From: an uncultured Planctomycetaceae bacterium
GTDB taxonomy: Bacteria > Planctomycetota > Planctomycetia > Planctomycetales > Planctomycetaceae
Direction: 5' to 3'
Length of the DNA: 33,068 nt
Assembly: GCA_903861195.1 (NCBI GenBank)
Contig: CAIOTJ010000168.1
Location: forward strand, 1 to 33,068
This document shows, piece after piece, positions 1-7,813 of the stretch. The position numbers and the translations under genes are program-made. Each line of letters opens with the position of its first letter. The first letter of the stretch is position 1. Under the pieces are notes generated by a model. It saw only the letters and a program-made list of their open reading frames with translations, searched no databases and was not told the origin of the DNA.

Positions 1-56
1 GCTGGCTGAACGGGGACTGGGTGGAGGATGAAGAAGCGGTGGTTTATCCGTACGTA

Positions 57-78
57 GAACAAGATTGAAATCTTGTTC
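57..78. repeat. Hairpin 1 of a REP-like family
   Basis: A near-perfect inverted repeat with a stem AACAAGAT/ATCTTGTT and a TGAA-type loop. It is the first of four hairpins in the leftmost 460 bases that share a short stem and a small G/A-rich loop. It has no T-run that would mark a terminator. The pattern resembles short palindromic intergenic repeats of bacterial genomes; its family is not known to me. Confidence 0.6.
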
Positions 79-193
79 GGGATGACGAGACAGCGCTGGT
101 GGTCGAGATTTAACCAGGCCAGGAGGGAGTGACACATGCTCCGCTTTATGAAACCAAACGTCGTGCGGGGTATGCCCAGGCCCCAGGGGACTC

Positions 194-212
194 GACAAGC
201 TGGAAGCTCGTC
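194..212. repeat. Hairpin 2 of the REP-like family
   Basis: An 8-bp stem GACAAGCT/AGCTCGTC with one A-C mismatch and a GGA loop, followed by GCCACGG. It occupies the same place in its ~110-bp unit as the hairpin at 302-320. Confidence 0.55.
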
Positions 213-301
213 GCCACGGAAATGGAATGGAGTTTGTTTATGGGTTCGTACTCCGCTTTATGAAACCAAACGTCGATTTCGAGGGAGGAGTCAATGGCTT
301 C

Positions 302-320
302 GACAAACTGGAAGTTTGTC
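302..320. repeat. Hairpin 3 of the REP-like family
   Basis: A perfect 8-bp stem GACAAACT/AGTTTGTC with a GGA loop, followed by GCCACG. Compared with the hairpin at 194-212 the two stem arms differ in a paired way (A-T here where the other has G-C), as expected if the fold matters. Confidence 0.6.
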
Positions 321-432
321 GCCACGAATATTCATCGGAATCCGTTTATGGGTTCATCCGCCGCTTTATCAAACCAAAGTTCGTAAGCGCCCGCCGCCGG
401 GGAGGGGGAATTTGGATGGGGATGCCGATTTG

Positions 433-457
433 CCGTGGGTTGAAACCCACGCTACGG
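433..457. repeat. Hairpin 4 of the REP-like family
   Basis: A perfect GTGGGT/ACCCAC stem closes a TGAA loop, with outer CCG and CGG arms on each side and CGCTACGG on the 3' side. It has the same plan as the other three hairpins but a different stem sequence. Confidence 0.6.
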
Positions 458-493
458 AGGGGGCTGATGGAGAATCGCCCTCACGTTACCAAC

Positions 494-529
494 AAAAAAC
501 CCCGCTCGGGCACTCGGCCCGGCGGGGTT
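494..529 (-). terminator. Intrinsic terminator of tRNA-Val
   Basis: On the minus strand an AACCCCGC/GCGGGGTT stem (arms at 522-529 and 498-505) with a GC-rich interior is followed by a run of T (494-499 on the plus strand as A). It begins just after the 3' end of the minus-strand tRNA, so it most likely ends that transcript. Confidence 0.8.
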
Positions 530-534
530 GGAGG

Positions 535-608
535 TGGACGATACTGGACTCGAACCAGTGACCTCCACGATGTCAACGTGGCGCTCTAACCAACTGAGCT
601 AATCGTCC
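535..608 (-). tRNA. tRNA-Val (anticodon GAC)
   Basis: Read on the minus strand the 74 bases fold as a cloverleaf. The acceptor arms GGACGAT/ATCGTCC pair fully. The D arm is GCTC..GAGC, the anticodon stem CCACG/CGTGG holds the loop TTGACAT, and the T arm contains GGTTCGAGTCC. The anticodon is GAC, which reads GUC valine codons. The discriminator is A. The 3' CCA is not encoded (the next bases are CCT), so the CCA-adding enzyme must supply it. A terminator hairpin follows directly. Confidence 0.95.
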
Positions 609-1225
609 GCACTGATCGGCTCTTGCGAGCCAGAAGAAACAATGTAACCGCACCGTCGGCAACGTCAAGGGCCGGGGGACAAGTCAGCCGGGGCCGGGGG
701 TGGGCGGCCTCTCCCGATTGGTACCCCCGGCACGACTGGTACGATGGACTGGTACGATGGCGGGCCTGGTTCCGATGACCTGGGCTGGGGTGGTTGCCGA
801 ACCGGCGGAAGGAGGCGTCGAGGAACCCGCTGATTCCTGGATTGGTCCTGCTCTCCCGGTCCTGCTCTCCCGGGGAGTGGCGGGGGGTTTGCGGGGCGGG
901 AGGTCCGGTCCAAGTTGTTCGCCCCGCTTGTGTTGCCCGGGTGGGGGGGGATAATGGCACTGGGTTCGCGGGTCGGGATGGTGGCCTGGTCATTCGTTCC
1001 CCGCCGCTGCGGTCAGTCACATCCCCTCTTCGGATGGGGGAGCATCGCCGCCCATCGACTTGCCCCTCAACGGACCGGCGTCAGAGGGGAAGTGGGCGGA
1101 TTGTGGTGCAGGGCAACGTGCGGAACTGGCCGCTCTGGATTCATCCCGGCACGGCACGCTGCCAGCCCCGCTGTGAGTGGACCTGTTGATTTGTTCCCCG
1201 GTCAATTTCCTGGTGTCTGCCGACC
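609..1225. other. Gene-free stretch with short tandem duplications
   Basis: No credible gene is seen; the open frames are short, rich in Pro/Arg/Gly and match no family I recognise. The stretch contains a perfect 14-bp tandem duplication GGTCCTGCTCTCCC (844-857 and 858-871), a smaller duplication of TGGTACGATGG near 735-760, and a run of eight G at 943-950. It should hold the promoters of the tRNA (leftwards) and of the dehydrogenase (rightwards), but no clear -35/-10 pair was found. Confidence 0.5.
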
Positions 1226-2302
1226 ATGCCTCAGTCTGCCGATCTTCCGTCCGATCCTGCCCAGGAGCACCGCGTTTCGGCGGCCGCCCTGCGCGAGCTG
1301 CTGATCAAGATTTACACGCGGATGGGGATGTTCAAGGTGGAGGCCGAGATGGCCGCACAGCGCCAGGTCGAGGCCGACCTGCGGGGGTTGCGGTCGCACG
1401 GCAGCCGGGGGACCCCCCGCTACGTGCGGGCGATGGACGTGGGGGACATCGATCCCCGGGGGCAGATTCTGACGGTGGTGAAGACACCGGCCCTGGCGGT
1501 GCTCGACGGGGCCCGGCAGATGGGGCATGTTGCGGGAACCCGGGCGATGCAGTTGGCGATCGAGCTGGCCCGCGAGGTGGGGACCGGGACGGTGGCTGTC
1601 CGAAACAGCCATCACTTTGGGGCGGCGTCGGTGTATGCGCTGCTGGCGGCACAAGCGGGGATGATTGGATATTGCGCCACGAGCACGGGGCGGGCGAGTG
1701 TGGCCGCCCATGGCAGCACGACCGCCGCCGTCGCCAACAATGCCTTCGCCTGGGCCGCGCCGTCGCGCAGTGGAGCCCCTTTCTGCCTCGACATGTCGTG
1801 TGCCGTGAGTTCATGGAGCAAGATCGAAGCCCTCGGCCAGTATGGACAGCCCCTGCCCGAGAACTGGGCCCTCGACGCCCAGGGAGAGCCGACCCTGGAC
1901 CCGGCGGCCGCCCGGGTGCTGTTGCCTGCCGCGGGTCCGCGGGGGTTTGGGCTGGCGTGGCAGTCGAGCCTGGTGGCAGGGGCCCTGGTGGGGGGGAAGC
2001 TGCCGCTGCACAAGAAGGCGCATCCCGAGGCGGACGAAAGCGAGCATTTTTTCTATGTGATCGACATCGCCCGGTTTGGCGCGCTCGAGCGGTTCTACAA
2101 TGAAGTCGACCGCACGGCCGACGAGGTGCGGGCCCTGCCTCCCGCTCGGGGACATTCGCACGTCTGGCTTCCCGGCGACCGGGAGTGGCAGCGGGCCCGC
2201 GAGTGGGAAGAGCAGGGTATTCCCCTGCATCGGGCCCATCTCGACGAGCTGGCCGCGGTCGCCCGCAAGTACAAGTTCCCCATTCCCTGGGAGCAGGCGT
2301 AA
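1226..2302 (+). CDS. Malate/L-lactate dehydrogenase family oxidoreductase (type 2)
   Basis: A 358-residue protein of the Ldh_2 family, NAD(P)-dependent 2-hydroxyacid dehydrogenases unrelated to classical MDH/LDH; members also act on ureidoglycolate or 2,3-diketogulonate. Family hallmarks are an RSHGSRG motif (residues 56-62) and NSHHFGAAS (127-135) in the central dinucleotide-binding part. The length is normal for the family. The ATG at 1226 is used because the family's N-terminal helix starts about 18 residues later and no better start is visible. The exact substrate cannot be told from sequence. The uvrC gene begins 4 nt after the stop, so the two are very probably co-transcribed. Confidence 0.9.
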   Translation: MPQSADLPSDPAQEHRVSAAALRELLIKIYTRMGMFKVEAEMAAQRQVEADLRGLRSHGSRGTPRYVRAMDVGDIDPRGQILTVVKTPALAVLDGARQMGHVAGTRAMQLAIELAREVGTGTVAVRNSHHFGAASVYALLAAQAGMIGYCATSTGRASVAAHGSTTAAVANNAFAWAAPSRSGAPFCLDMSCAVSSWSKIEALGQYGQPLPENWALDAQGEPTLDPAAARVLLPAAGPRGFGLAWQSSLVAGALVGGKLPLHKKAHPEADESEHFFYVIDIARFGALERFYNEVDRTADEVRALPPARGHSHVWLPGDREWQRAREWEEQGIPLHRAHLDELAAVARKYKFPIPWEQA

Positions 2303-2306
2303 CGCG

Positions 2307-3620
2307 ATGTCTGAACCGGAGGAACCAGCCGAGAAAGTCCGCACGTTTCCCACCTCTCCCGGCGTGTACCTGATGAAGGATGCCGTGGGACGGGTGATCT
2401 ACGTCGGCAAGGCGGTGAACCTGCGGAACCGGGCGTCGAGCTACTTCACCAAGGCGGCGGCGGTCGACCGGCGGACCGCCGAGCTGGTGAAGGTGATCCG
2501 CGACATCGACTTCATCGAGGCCGACAGTGAGGTCGACGCCCTGCTGATGGAAGCCCGGCTGATCAAGGATGTGCAGCCGCAGTTCAACCAGGAACTGAAG
2601 GACGACAAGACCTTTCCCTACCTCGAGATCACCACGCGGGAGGATTTTCCGCGGGTTGAGTTCACCCGGCAGCCGCGGGCGAAGGGGGCCCGGCTGTATG
2701 GGCCCTTCACCAGTGCCAAAAAGCTGCGGGCGACCATTGGCGTGTTGCAGAAGATCTTCCGGTTCCGCACCTGCAGCCTCGACATTGGCGAAGAGGAAGA
2801 ACGGTGGAAGTGGTTTCGGCCCTGCCTGCTGGCCAGCATCAATCAGTGCACCGCGCCGTGCAACCTGCGGATCAGCAAGGAGGAGTACCGGAAAGACATC
2901 GACCGCCTGCGGCTGTTTCTGGACGGGCAGAAAGGGAAGCTGCTGCAGCAGATGCAGACCGAGATGGAGCAGGCGGCCACCGAGTTGAAGTTCGAAAAGG
3001 CGGCCCGCATTCGGGACGAGTTGAAGGCGCTCGAGGCGCTGAACCTGCGGGGGAACCTCGACGAGCATGTGCAGCCCGAGGTCTTCCCGATCGATCCGAA
3101 GAAGGGGATTGCCGGGCTGCAGAAGATTTTCAAGCTCGACCGGCCCCCCCGGCGGATCGAGGGGGTCGACATCGCCCATCTGGGGGGTGGTGAGACGGTC
3201 GCCAGCCTGGTGCAGTTCATCGACGGGCTGCCGTTCAAGCATGGCTACAAGCGGTACCGCATCAAGTCCGTCGAGGGGATCGATGATTATGCCTCGATCC
3301 GCGAAGTGGTGGGGCGGCGGCTGGGGCGGCTCTCGGCCGAGGGAGAATCGTTTCCCGACCTGCTGTTGATCGACGGGGGGAAAGGGCAACTGAATGCGGC
3401 CCTCTCGGCCATGGAGGCGCTGGGCATCACCCCGCCGGTGACGATTTCGCTGGCGAAGCAGGAAGAAGAGATCTACGTGCCCGGGGAGTCCGAACCACGC
3501 CGGCTGAGCCGTCATTCGTACGCCCTGCGGCTGTTGCAGTACGTGCGTGACGAAGCCCATCGCTTCGCCCAGCATTACCATCACCTCTTGCGGAACAAGG
3601 CGACCTTCGAGGGGGATTGA
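2307..3620 (+). CDS. uvrC: UvrC, excinuclease ABC subunit C, short form
   Basis: UvrC makes both incisions in nucleotide excision repair with UvrA and UvrB. The protein has 437 residues, against about 600 in the usual form. The N-terminal GIY-YIG nuclease is clear (GVYL at 19-22, YVGKA at 32-36), and a UVR motif for UvrB binding lies at about 212-245. The C-terminal RNase H-like nuclease keeps its three catalytic positions: D288 in VDIAH, D356 in LIDGGKGQ and H418 in DEAHRFA. The protein ends about 20 residues after H418, so the helix-hairpin-helix pair is absent. The stretch between the UVR motif and VDIAH is only about 40 residues, much shorter than usual. No frameshift is seen and the frame closes cleanly, so this is probably a natural short form. 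ATG at 2307 is chosen because family similarity begins there; a longer in-frame extension overlaps the upstream gene. Confidence 0.93.
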   Translation: MSEPEEPAEKVRTFPTSPGVYLMKDAVGRVIYVGKAVNLRNRASSYFTKAAAVDRRTAELVKVIRDIDFIEADSEVDALLMEARLIKDVQPQFNQELKDDKTFPYLEITTREDFPRVEFTRQPRAKGARLYGPFTSAKKLRATIGVLQKIFRFRTCSLDIGEEEERWKWFRPCLLASINQCTAPCNLRISKEEYRKDIDRLRLFLDGQKGKLLQQMQTEMEQAATELKFEKAARIRDELKALEALNLRGNLDEHVQPEVFPIDPKKGIAGLQKIFKLDRPPRRIEGVDIAHLGGGETVASLVQFIDGLPFKHGYKRYRIKSVEGIDDYASIREVVGRRLGRLSAEGESFPDLLLIDGGKGQLNAALSAMEALGITPPVTISLAKQEEEIYVPGESEPRRLSRHSYALRLLQYVRDEAHRFAQHYHHLLRNKATFEGD

Positions 3621-4066
3621 GAGGGGGCCGCGGGCGATCAAGGGGTGCTCTTCCGGCAGACTGCTTCTCAAGGGCGGGCTGCCCTGTTTCTGCGACGAGG
3701 TCTCAACCCCTGCCCCGGACATTGATCCCGGATTGTCGTGTTTTGAGTCGGGCTTTTTGCCACACTGGCTCTTGGGAGGAGCAGGGTCGAACTGGTTGCC
3801 GGGAAATTCGGTTTTCTTGGCGAGGCCCGTGGCGAGGCCCGTGGCGAGGCAAGGTTCGGATCGACAGGCTACACAAATCGCCACCAAGGGAGGACTGTAA
3901 CGAAGTTGCAGATTGGAGAGGCGGGAATGGATGGGTTTCTTGACAGCCGTTCCCCCGGCACCGATCTTGCATTGGCAGACAGCGGTGTGAACGGGTCGCG
4001 GACAGGATTGGCTGGTTGCGACGCGGTCGGTGAATGGACATTTGTTGGAACGCGTGAGGAAGAACG
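3621..4066. other. Gene-free stretch with a 12-bp tandem repeat
   Basis: No gene is recognisable between uvrC and the zinc-ribbon gene. The unit GGCGAGGCCCGT is repeated in tandem at 3819-3830 and 3831-3842, with a partial third copy at 3843-3850. A Shine-Dalgarno-like GAGGA (4056-4060) lies six bases ahead of the next ATG. Confidence 0.5.
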
Positions 4067-4513
4067 ATGCCCCCGTGGCCAGGAGGTCCGTGCCCCGTAT
4101 GTGGGGAAGACATGCCCGAACGGATGATCCATTGCCGGAATTGTCGGGCGATGCTGAACACCGATCTGGAATCGGACAGCATCGAAATCCCGGCGTTTGT
4201 GCCGCTGCAGGAAATCACCTCGTCCATCACGCTGCCGATTCGCGGGTATTTCATCCCGTGTTCGAGTTGCCAGCGTGAGTTGCGGATCAATGCGCGATTC
4301 GCCGGGAAAAAGGTTTCGTGCAAGCACTGCCAGTCGTCGTTCCGGTTCAATCCCGACGTGGAGGTGAACGGCGAGTTGCCGCAGGTCTACGTGTATTGCC
4401 CGCATTGTGAAGAGCGGCTGCGGGTGGGGCGGAAGTACCTGGGGGCCAAGGTGGCCTGCAAGGGCTGCCACGGCGAGCTGGTGATTGAAGACCCCAGAGA
4501 GGCGAAGGGGTGA
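4067..4513 (+). CDS. Small protein with three zinc ribbons
   Basis: A 148-residue protein with three evenly built CxxC...CxxC modules: C9/C12 with C23/C26, C65/C68 with C85/C88, and C111/C114 with C131/C134. Each pair of knuckles fits one zinc ion. The second and third modules resemble each other (C..C...R.....G.KV.CK.C), which points to internal duplication. There is no signal peptide or membrane segment, so it should be cytoplasmic. Such ribbons bind nucleic acid or protein, but nothing here says which. The start is supported by GAGGA six bases upstream. The product is hypothetical beyond its metal-binding fold. Confidence 0.8.
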   Translation: MPPWPGGPCPVCGEDMPERMIHCRNCRAMLNTDLESDSIEIPAFVPLQEITSSITLPIRGYFIPCSSCQRELRINARFAGKKVSCKHCQSSFRFNPDVEVNGELPQVYVYCPHCEERLRVGRKYLGAKVACKGCHGELVIEDPREAKG

Positions 4514-4725
4514 GGCTTCCGTGGCGACAAGTTTTGCGCGTGTCGAGGTCTTGTTGCGTCTGGAGAGCGAGTCGGGCCGTTTGGTCACTCGTGACTGAAG
4601 GACCGTTCTCCCCGTGTGTCGGTGCTTTCAGCCGAGAATCCGGCGGGGGATGTGCCCTCCGGCCAGACTCCGCCGGCTCTTCGGATCCGGGGATGGGTCG
4701 GGCGGCGAGTCGGCGGGACCGTTGT

Positions 4726-5265
4726 TTACGAAGGTCGTTCCTTGCGGTCGGCGATTTGCCCGGGAGCGGCCTGTGACGGTGGCCCGTACAGCCGCCAATA
4801 GCCGACGAGATTGCTGGTGAGAAACGCCGTTTCAATCAGGATCGCGACAGGCGAGCCGACCAGGACGTTGTGGACGATCCAAAAGAGATTCCCGGCACAG
4901 AAGCACTGCCGCAGCACCCGGTCGGAGTGCTGGAAACTGCCGATGGTGCCACAGGTGAATGCTCCGAACGCGAGCCAACTGGGAAGCCCGTTGTAAGAGA
5001 GCCCAATGGCGACCGCGGCGGCCGCCAGGTAGAGCCCCACGAAGGCGCGGTGGCGGGAGACGAGTGCCGTGATGAACTGCGTGACGGTCAACAACAGCAG
5101 GATGGCGGGGGTAGTGCGGCCCAGCACGAGAAAGTGCGAGGCATTGAAGCAGGAGAGGGCGGTGAGACAAAGCAGCACCGACCGGCGTTCGCGCAACTGG
5201 AACGACACGATGCCGAACACGGCCCCCACCGCCGCGAGGAGCTGCGACCAGACGAAGGGAGTCAT
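4726..5265 (-). CDS. YgjV-like inner membrane protein
   Basis: A 179-residue, strongly hydrophobic protein with about five to six membrane segments. The order of features matches the YgjV family (Pfam Imp-YgjV): an N-terminal Q followed by a hydrophobic helix and an R-E-R-R turn, a histidine-containing FNASHFLVLG helix, a central R-H-R turn, and a C-terminal WIVHNVLVGSPVAILIE segment. The family has no established function. The start at 5265 is chosen because the family begins at that methionine; the open frame extends about 31 codons further upstream with no similarity. Confidence 0.8.
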   Translation of the reverse strand: MTPFVWSQLLAAVGAVFGIVSFQLRERRSVLLCLTALSCFNASHFLVLGRTTPAILLLLTVTQFITALVSRHRAFVGLYLAAAAVAIGLSYNGLPSWLAFGAFTCGTIGSFQHSDRVLRQCFCAGNLFWIVHNVLVGSPVAILIETAFLTSNLVGYWRLYGPPSQAAPGQIADRKERPS

Positions 5266-5937
5266 GCCGTCTCCCGGCGGCCCACTCGGGGTGTGGTTGG
5301 CGAAAGGACAGTGTGGAAGGGTTTGTGGGCGATGGAGCAGGTGATCGACTGGCCGCATGTGATGCGCGGCGGACGGGGTGTGCAGGACAACGGCGCCCGA
5401 ACTGGAACCGGAGCCAGACGGCGAGGAAGTTTCGCCCGGTCCCGCCGCCTTGTCGAACGGCCCAAGGGGAGCCGCGCGACGTCACGCCGGGTGAAGCCGC
5501 CGGAGGGGCTGCAGCCGGGCGATTCGTCCGTCTGCGCCATGGCCTCGGCGGTCGTGCGCATCAGCACAGGCGACAAACCCCAGCAGGGGCTCTCAGGAAG
5601 GATCGCACCAGTGCGCGTCGGGGGAAGCAGGTCCAGAGTCATGGGGGCAGACTTGGGATGAAGGCGGGGGAAGAGGCGGCTGTGGCTGGAAAGGAATCGG
5701 ACCGGAGCCGGGCGGTCCAGAGACAGCGGCGTTCACGTGGGAGTCAACGGTGTCCCAAGCGGGAGTATATGGAGGGATCGGCCCGACGGGGAGGAGCCGC
5801 CGATCGGTGCCGCTCGATGGCTCGCCTGAGCCTGCTTCGACTTTGGTTTGCGAATTCGCCATAATGAAAATTCGACGCGACGAAGCCGACTGTTGGTCAA
5901 TGCTCTCTTCCAAAAGCATCTCGTGGAGTTTGGTGTC
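5266..5937. other. Gene-free stretch between divergent genes
   Basis: About 670 bases between the YgjV-like gene (leftwards) and the small membrane protein (rightwards). Open frames occur on both strands but are Arg/Gly/Pro-rich and match nothing recognised. No clear hairpin or promoter pair stands out. Confidence 0.4.
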
Positions 5938-6510
5938 ATGGTGAATGAAAATCGTGAAGACTTGGACGATTTCCTTGCGGAAGACTCGGCGGAAACAGCG
6001 CGTCGGCCCCGCCGCTCCAGATCCGCCTCCAACGGGAACTTGCCGACGTTTGTGACGGTCATGGCGATCATCGACCTGATTGTCTGCGGCTTGCGGGTTC
6101 CCTTACTGGCTCTGTCGGTGATTGGCATCATGGCGATGCTGAATAACCCGCAGATGGGGTCTGTGGTGGGGCTGACCTTTCTCTCGTTGGGGGCCGAAGC
6201 CCTGACCGCGGTTTGCGGGCTCACGGCCGGTATTGGCATGTTGATGAAGAAGCCGTGGGCGACCATTCCAGGCTGGATCGCCGCCGTCTGCTGCCTGATT
6301 TCTCTGGGCTCCAACATCTACACCACATTGAACACGCTGGATGCCACGTTGGCGCAATTCCAGGGACCGCAGGGAGAAGCCGCCCGCGTCGGGGCCTACG
6401 TCGGTTTGGCAGGGACGATTCTGTTCCGACTCGTTCTGCTGGGTTGTTACATCGTGGCGCTGCGGATGTTCACGAACTGGATTGCCAGGAACCGGACGGC
6501 CGAGGCCTGA
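5938..6510 (+). CDS. Hypothetical membrane protein with four helices
   Basis: A 190-residue protein with a charged, acidic-then-basic cytoplasmic N-terminus (NRED.DDFLAED, then RRPRRSR) followed by four predicted membrane helices at about 35-60, 70-95, 105-130 and 150-178. The plan resembles small uncharacterised membrane proteins of planctomycetes, but I do not recognise a named family. ATG at 5938 is preferred over an upstream in-frame start because GGAG lies nine bases before it and the upstream residues look non-coding. It stands alone on its strand, about 280 bases before the next gene. Confidence 0.75.
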   Translation: MVNENREDLDDFLAEDSAETARRPRRSRSASNGNLPTFVTVMAIIDLIVCGLRVPLLALSVIGIMAMLNNPQMGSVVGLTFLSLGAEALTAVCGLTAGIGMLMKKPWATIPGWIAAVCCLISLGSNIYTTLNTLDATLAQFQGPQGEAARVGAYVGLAGTILFRLVLLGCYIVALRMFTNWIARNRTAEA

Positions 6511-6793
6511 CATCTGGGGGGTCCAGTGGTTCGCCCGGTGATCGCGAGGTGTTTCATCGCTGAGGGAGGGGACCACACCCAGAGGCAAACGCTGGTTCGG
6601 CCGGGGGTTCTCGCGAACCGGGGACCTGCGCCGGAGTGAGTTTTGGCTGATGGCCGAAACGCGGGGCTGACTTGGACCGCCAGTTTGCCGCCGAACCTTG
6701 CGCGGGTCAGATCGGTCTGTTTCACAGAGTTCCCCGGCTGGGTTGCCGGATCAACGCCTTCTGAGTCCGCTCGACACCCTTCCCCCGCCCCCC

Positions 6794-7813
6794 ATGGCGT
6801 CCGTCGTCCAGACCCTCACCCAACGCGGGCTGCTGCGTCCGCCGTCGTTCCTGCCGGCCAACATGATGTACGAGACCCTGATGGGCTCGGTCGCCTATGG
6901 GGTATCGGGAGACACGTCGGATCGGGATGTGTATGGATTTGCCATTCCTCCCCGGGACCATCTGTTTCCCCATCTGGCGGGGGAGATTGCCGGGTTTGGC
7001 ACGCCCCGCCCGCGGTTCGAGAACTTCCAGGTGCACCATGTGCGCGATCCCGACGCACTCGCCGGGAAAGGATGCGAGTACGACTTCTCGATCTACAGCA
7101 TTCCCCGGTACTTCACACTCTGCCTGGAATGCAATCCGAACATGATCGATTCGCTGTTCACTCCCCAGGACTGCGTGCTGCATCTGACGCGCGTCGGCGG
7201 AATGGTGCGCGAGCGACGGCACCTCTTCCTGCACAAGGGAGTCTGGACCCGCTTCAAGTCGTACGCCTACAGCCAGCTGCACAAACTGCGCACCAAAGTG
7301 CCCGAGGGAAAACGGGCCACGTTGCGTGAGGAGTTTGGGTTTGACGTGAAGTACGCCTACCACGTCGTGCGGCTGTTGTATGAGTGCGAACAACTGCTGC
7401 TGCACGGCGACCTTGACCTGCGGCGTGACCGGGAACACCTCAAGGCGATCCGCCGGGGCGATGTCTCGGAGGAGGAGATTCGCCGCTGGGCCGCCGAGAA
7501 AGAACGCCAGCTCGAGACGCTGGCCCAGCGCTCGACCCTGCCCGATCAACCGGATGAACCGGCGGTGCGCCGGCTGCTGCTGGAGTGCCTGGAAGAACAT
7601 TACGGCTCGCTCGACGCGGTGGTGGCCCGTCCCGATGCCGCGACCGACACGCTGCGACAAATCTCCGATCTGATTGACCGCTATCGCCAACTCACAGTCC
7701 CCTCTGCCGGTCCCCGCGTTGCGGCAACCAACGTCCCGACCACGGATGCCGAGACAGCACTGCCTGGGACCGCTGCGACCTCACCGGGTCCCGACCGTTT
7801 GCCGACCCCCTGA
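6794..7813 (+). CDS. RlaP-type nucleotidyltransferase (DNA polymerase beta superfamily)
   Basis: A 339-residue protein whose N-terminus carries the nucleotidyltransferase signature GSVAYG (31-36) followed by SDRDVYG (42-48). This is the G-S-x-x-Y-G...S-D-x-D pattern of the polymerase-beta superfamily, with D43 and D45 as metal ligands. The spacing and the GVSGDTSDRDVYGF context match the Pfam family RlaP (RNA ligase-associated nucleotidyltransferase; formerly a DUF), which includes Bacillus YcgL. The last ~40 residues are Pro/Ala/Thr-rich and probably disordered. ATG at 6794 is chosen because the only longer start is a TTG at 6698 followed by low-complexity sequence. The stop overlaps the start of the next gene (TGATG), indicating translational coupling with an HD protein. 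The substrate is unknown; nucleotide transfer to an RNA end is the inference from the family name and partner. Confidence 0.82.
   Translation: MASVVQTLTQRGLLRPPSFLPANMMYETLMGSVAYGVSGDTSDRDVYGFAIPPRDHLFPHLAGEIAGFGTPRPRFENFQVHHVRDPDALAGKGCEYDFSIYSIPRYFTLCLECNPNMIDSLFTPQDCVLHLTRVGGMVRERRHLFLHKGVWTRFKSYAYSQLHKLRTKVPEGKRATLREEFGFDVKYAYHVVRLLYECEQLLLHGDLDLRRDREHLKAIRRGDVSEEEIRRWAAEKERQLETLAQRSTLPDQPDEPAVRRLLLECLEEHYGSLDAVVARPDAATDTLRQISDLIDRYRQLTVPSAGPRVAATNVPTTDAETALPGTAATSPGPDRLPTP

Larger units (their letters stand above)
138..383. repeat. Three decayed ~110-bp tandem repeat units
   Basis: The motif CCGCTTTATGAAACCAAACG starts at 141 and again at 253, and a diverged copy (CCGCTTTATCAAACCAAAG) starts at 361, giving spacings of 112 and 108 bases. 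Between copies 1 and 2, and again between 2 and 3, lies a GACAA..CTGGAAG hairpin followed by GCCACG and then a TTTATGGGTTC stretch. The region therefore looks like about three tandem units that have drifted apart. Two open frames cross it, but they are made of the repeat and are not credible genes. Confidence 0.65.

Noticed and set aside
1332-3887. An 851-codon open frame on the minus strand
   Set aside because: It lies opposite the dehydrogenase and uvrC genes and is a by-product of high GC; it has no family match and reads as Pro/Arg/Gly-rich noise.
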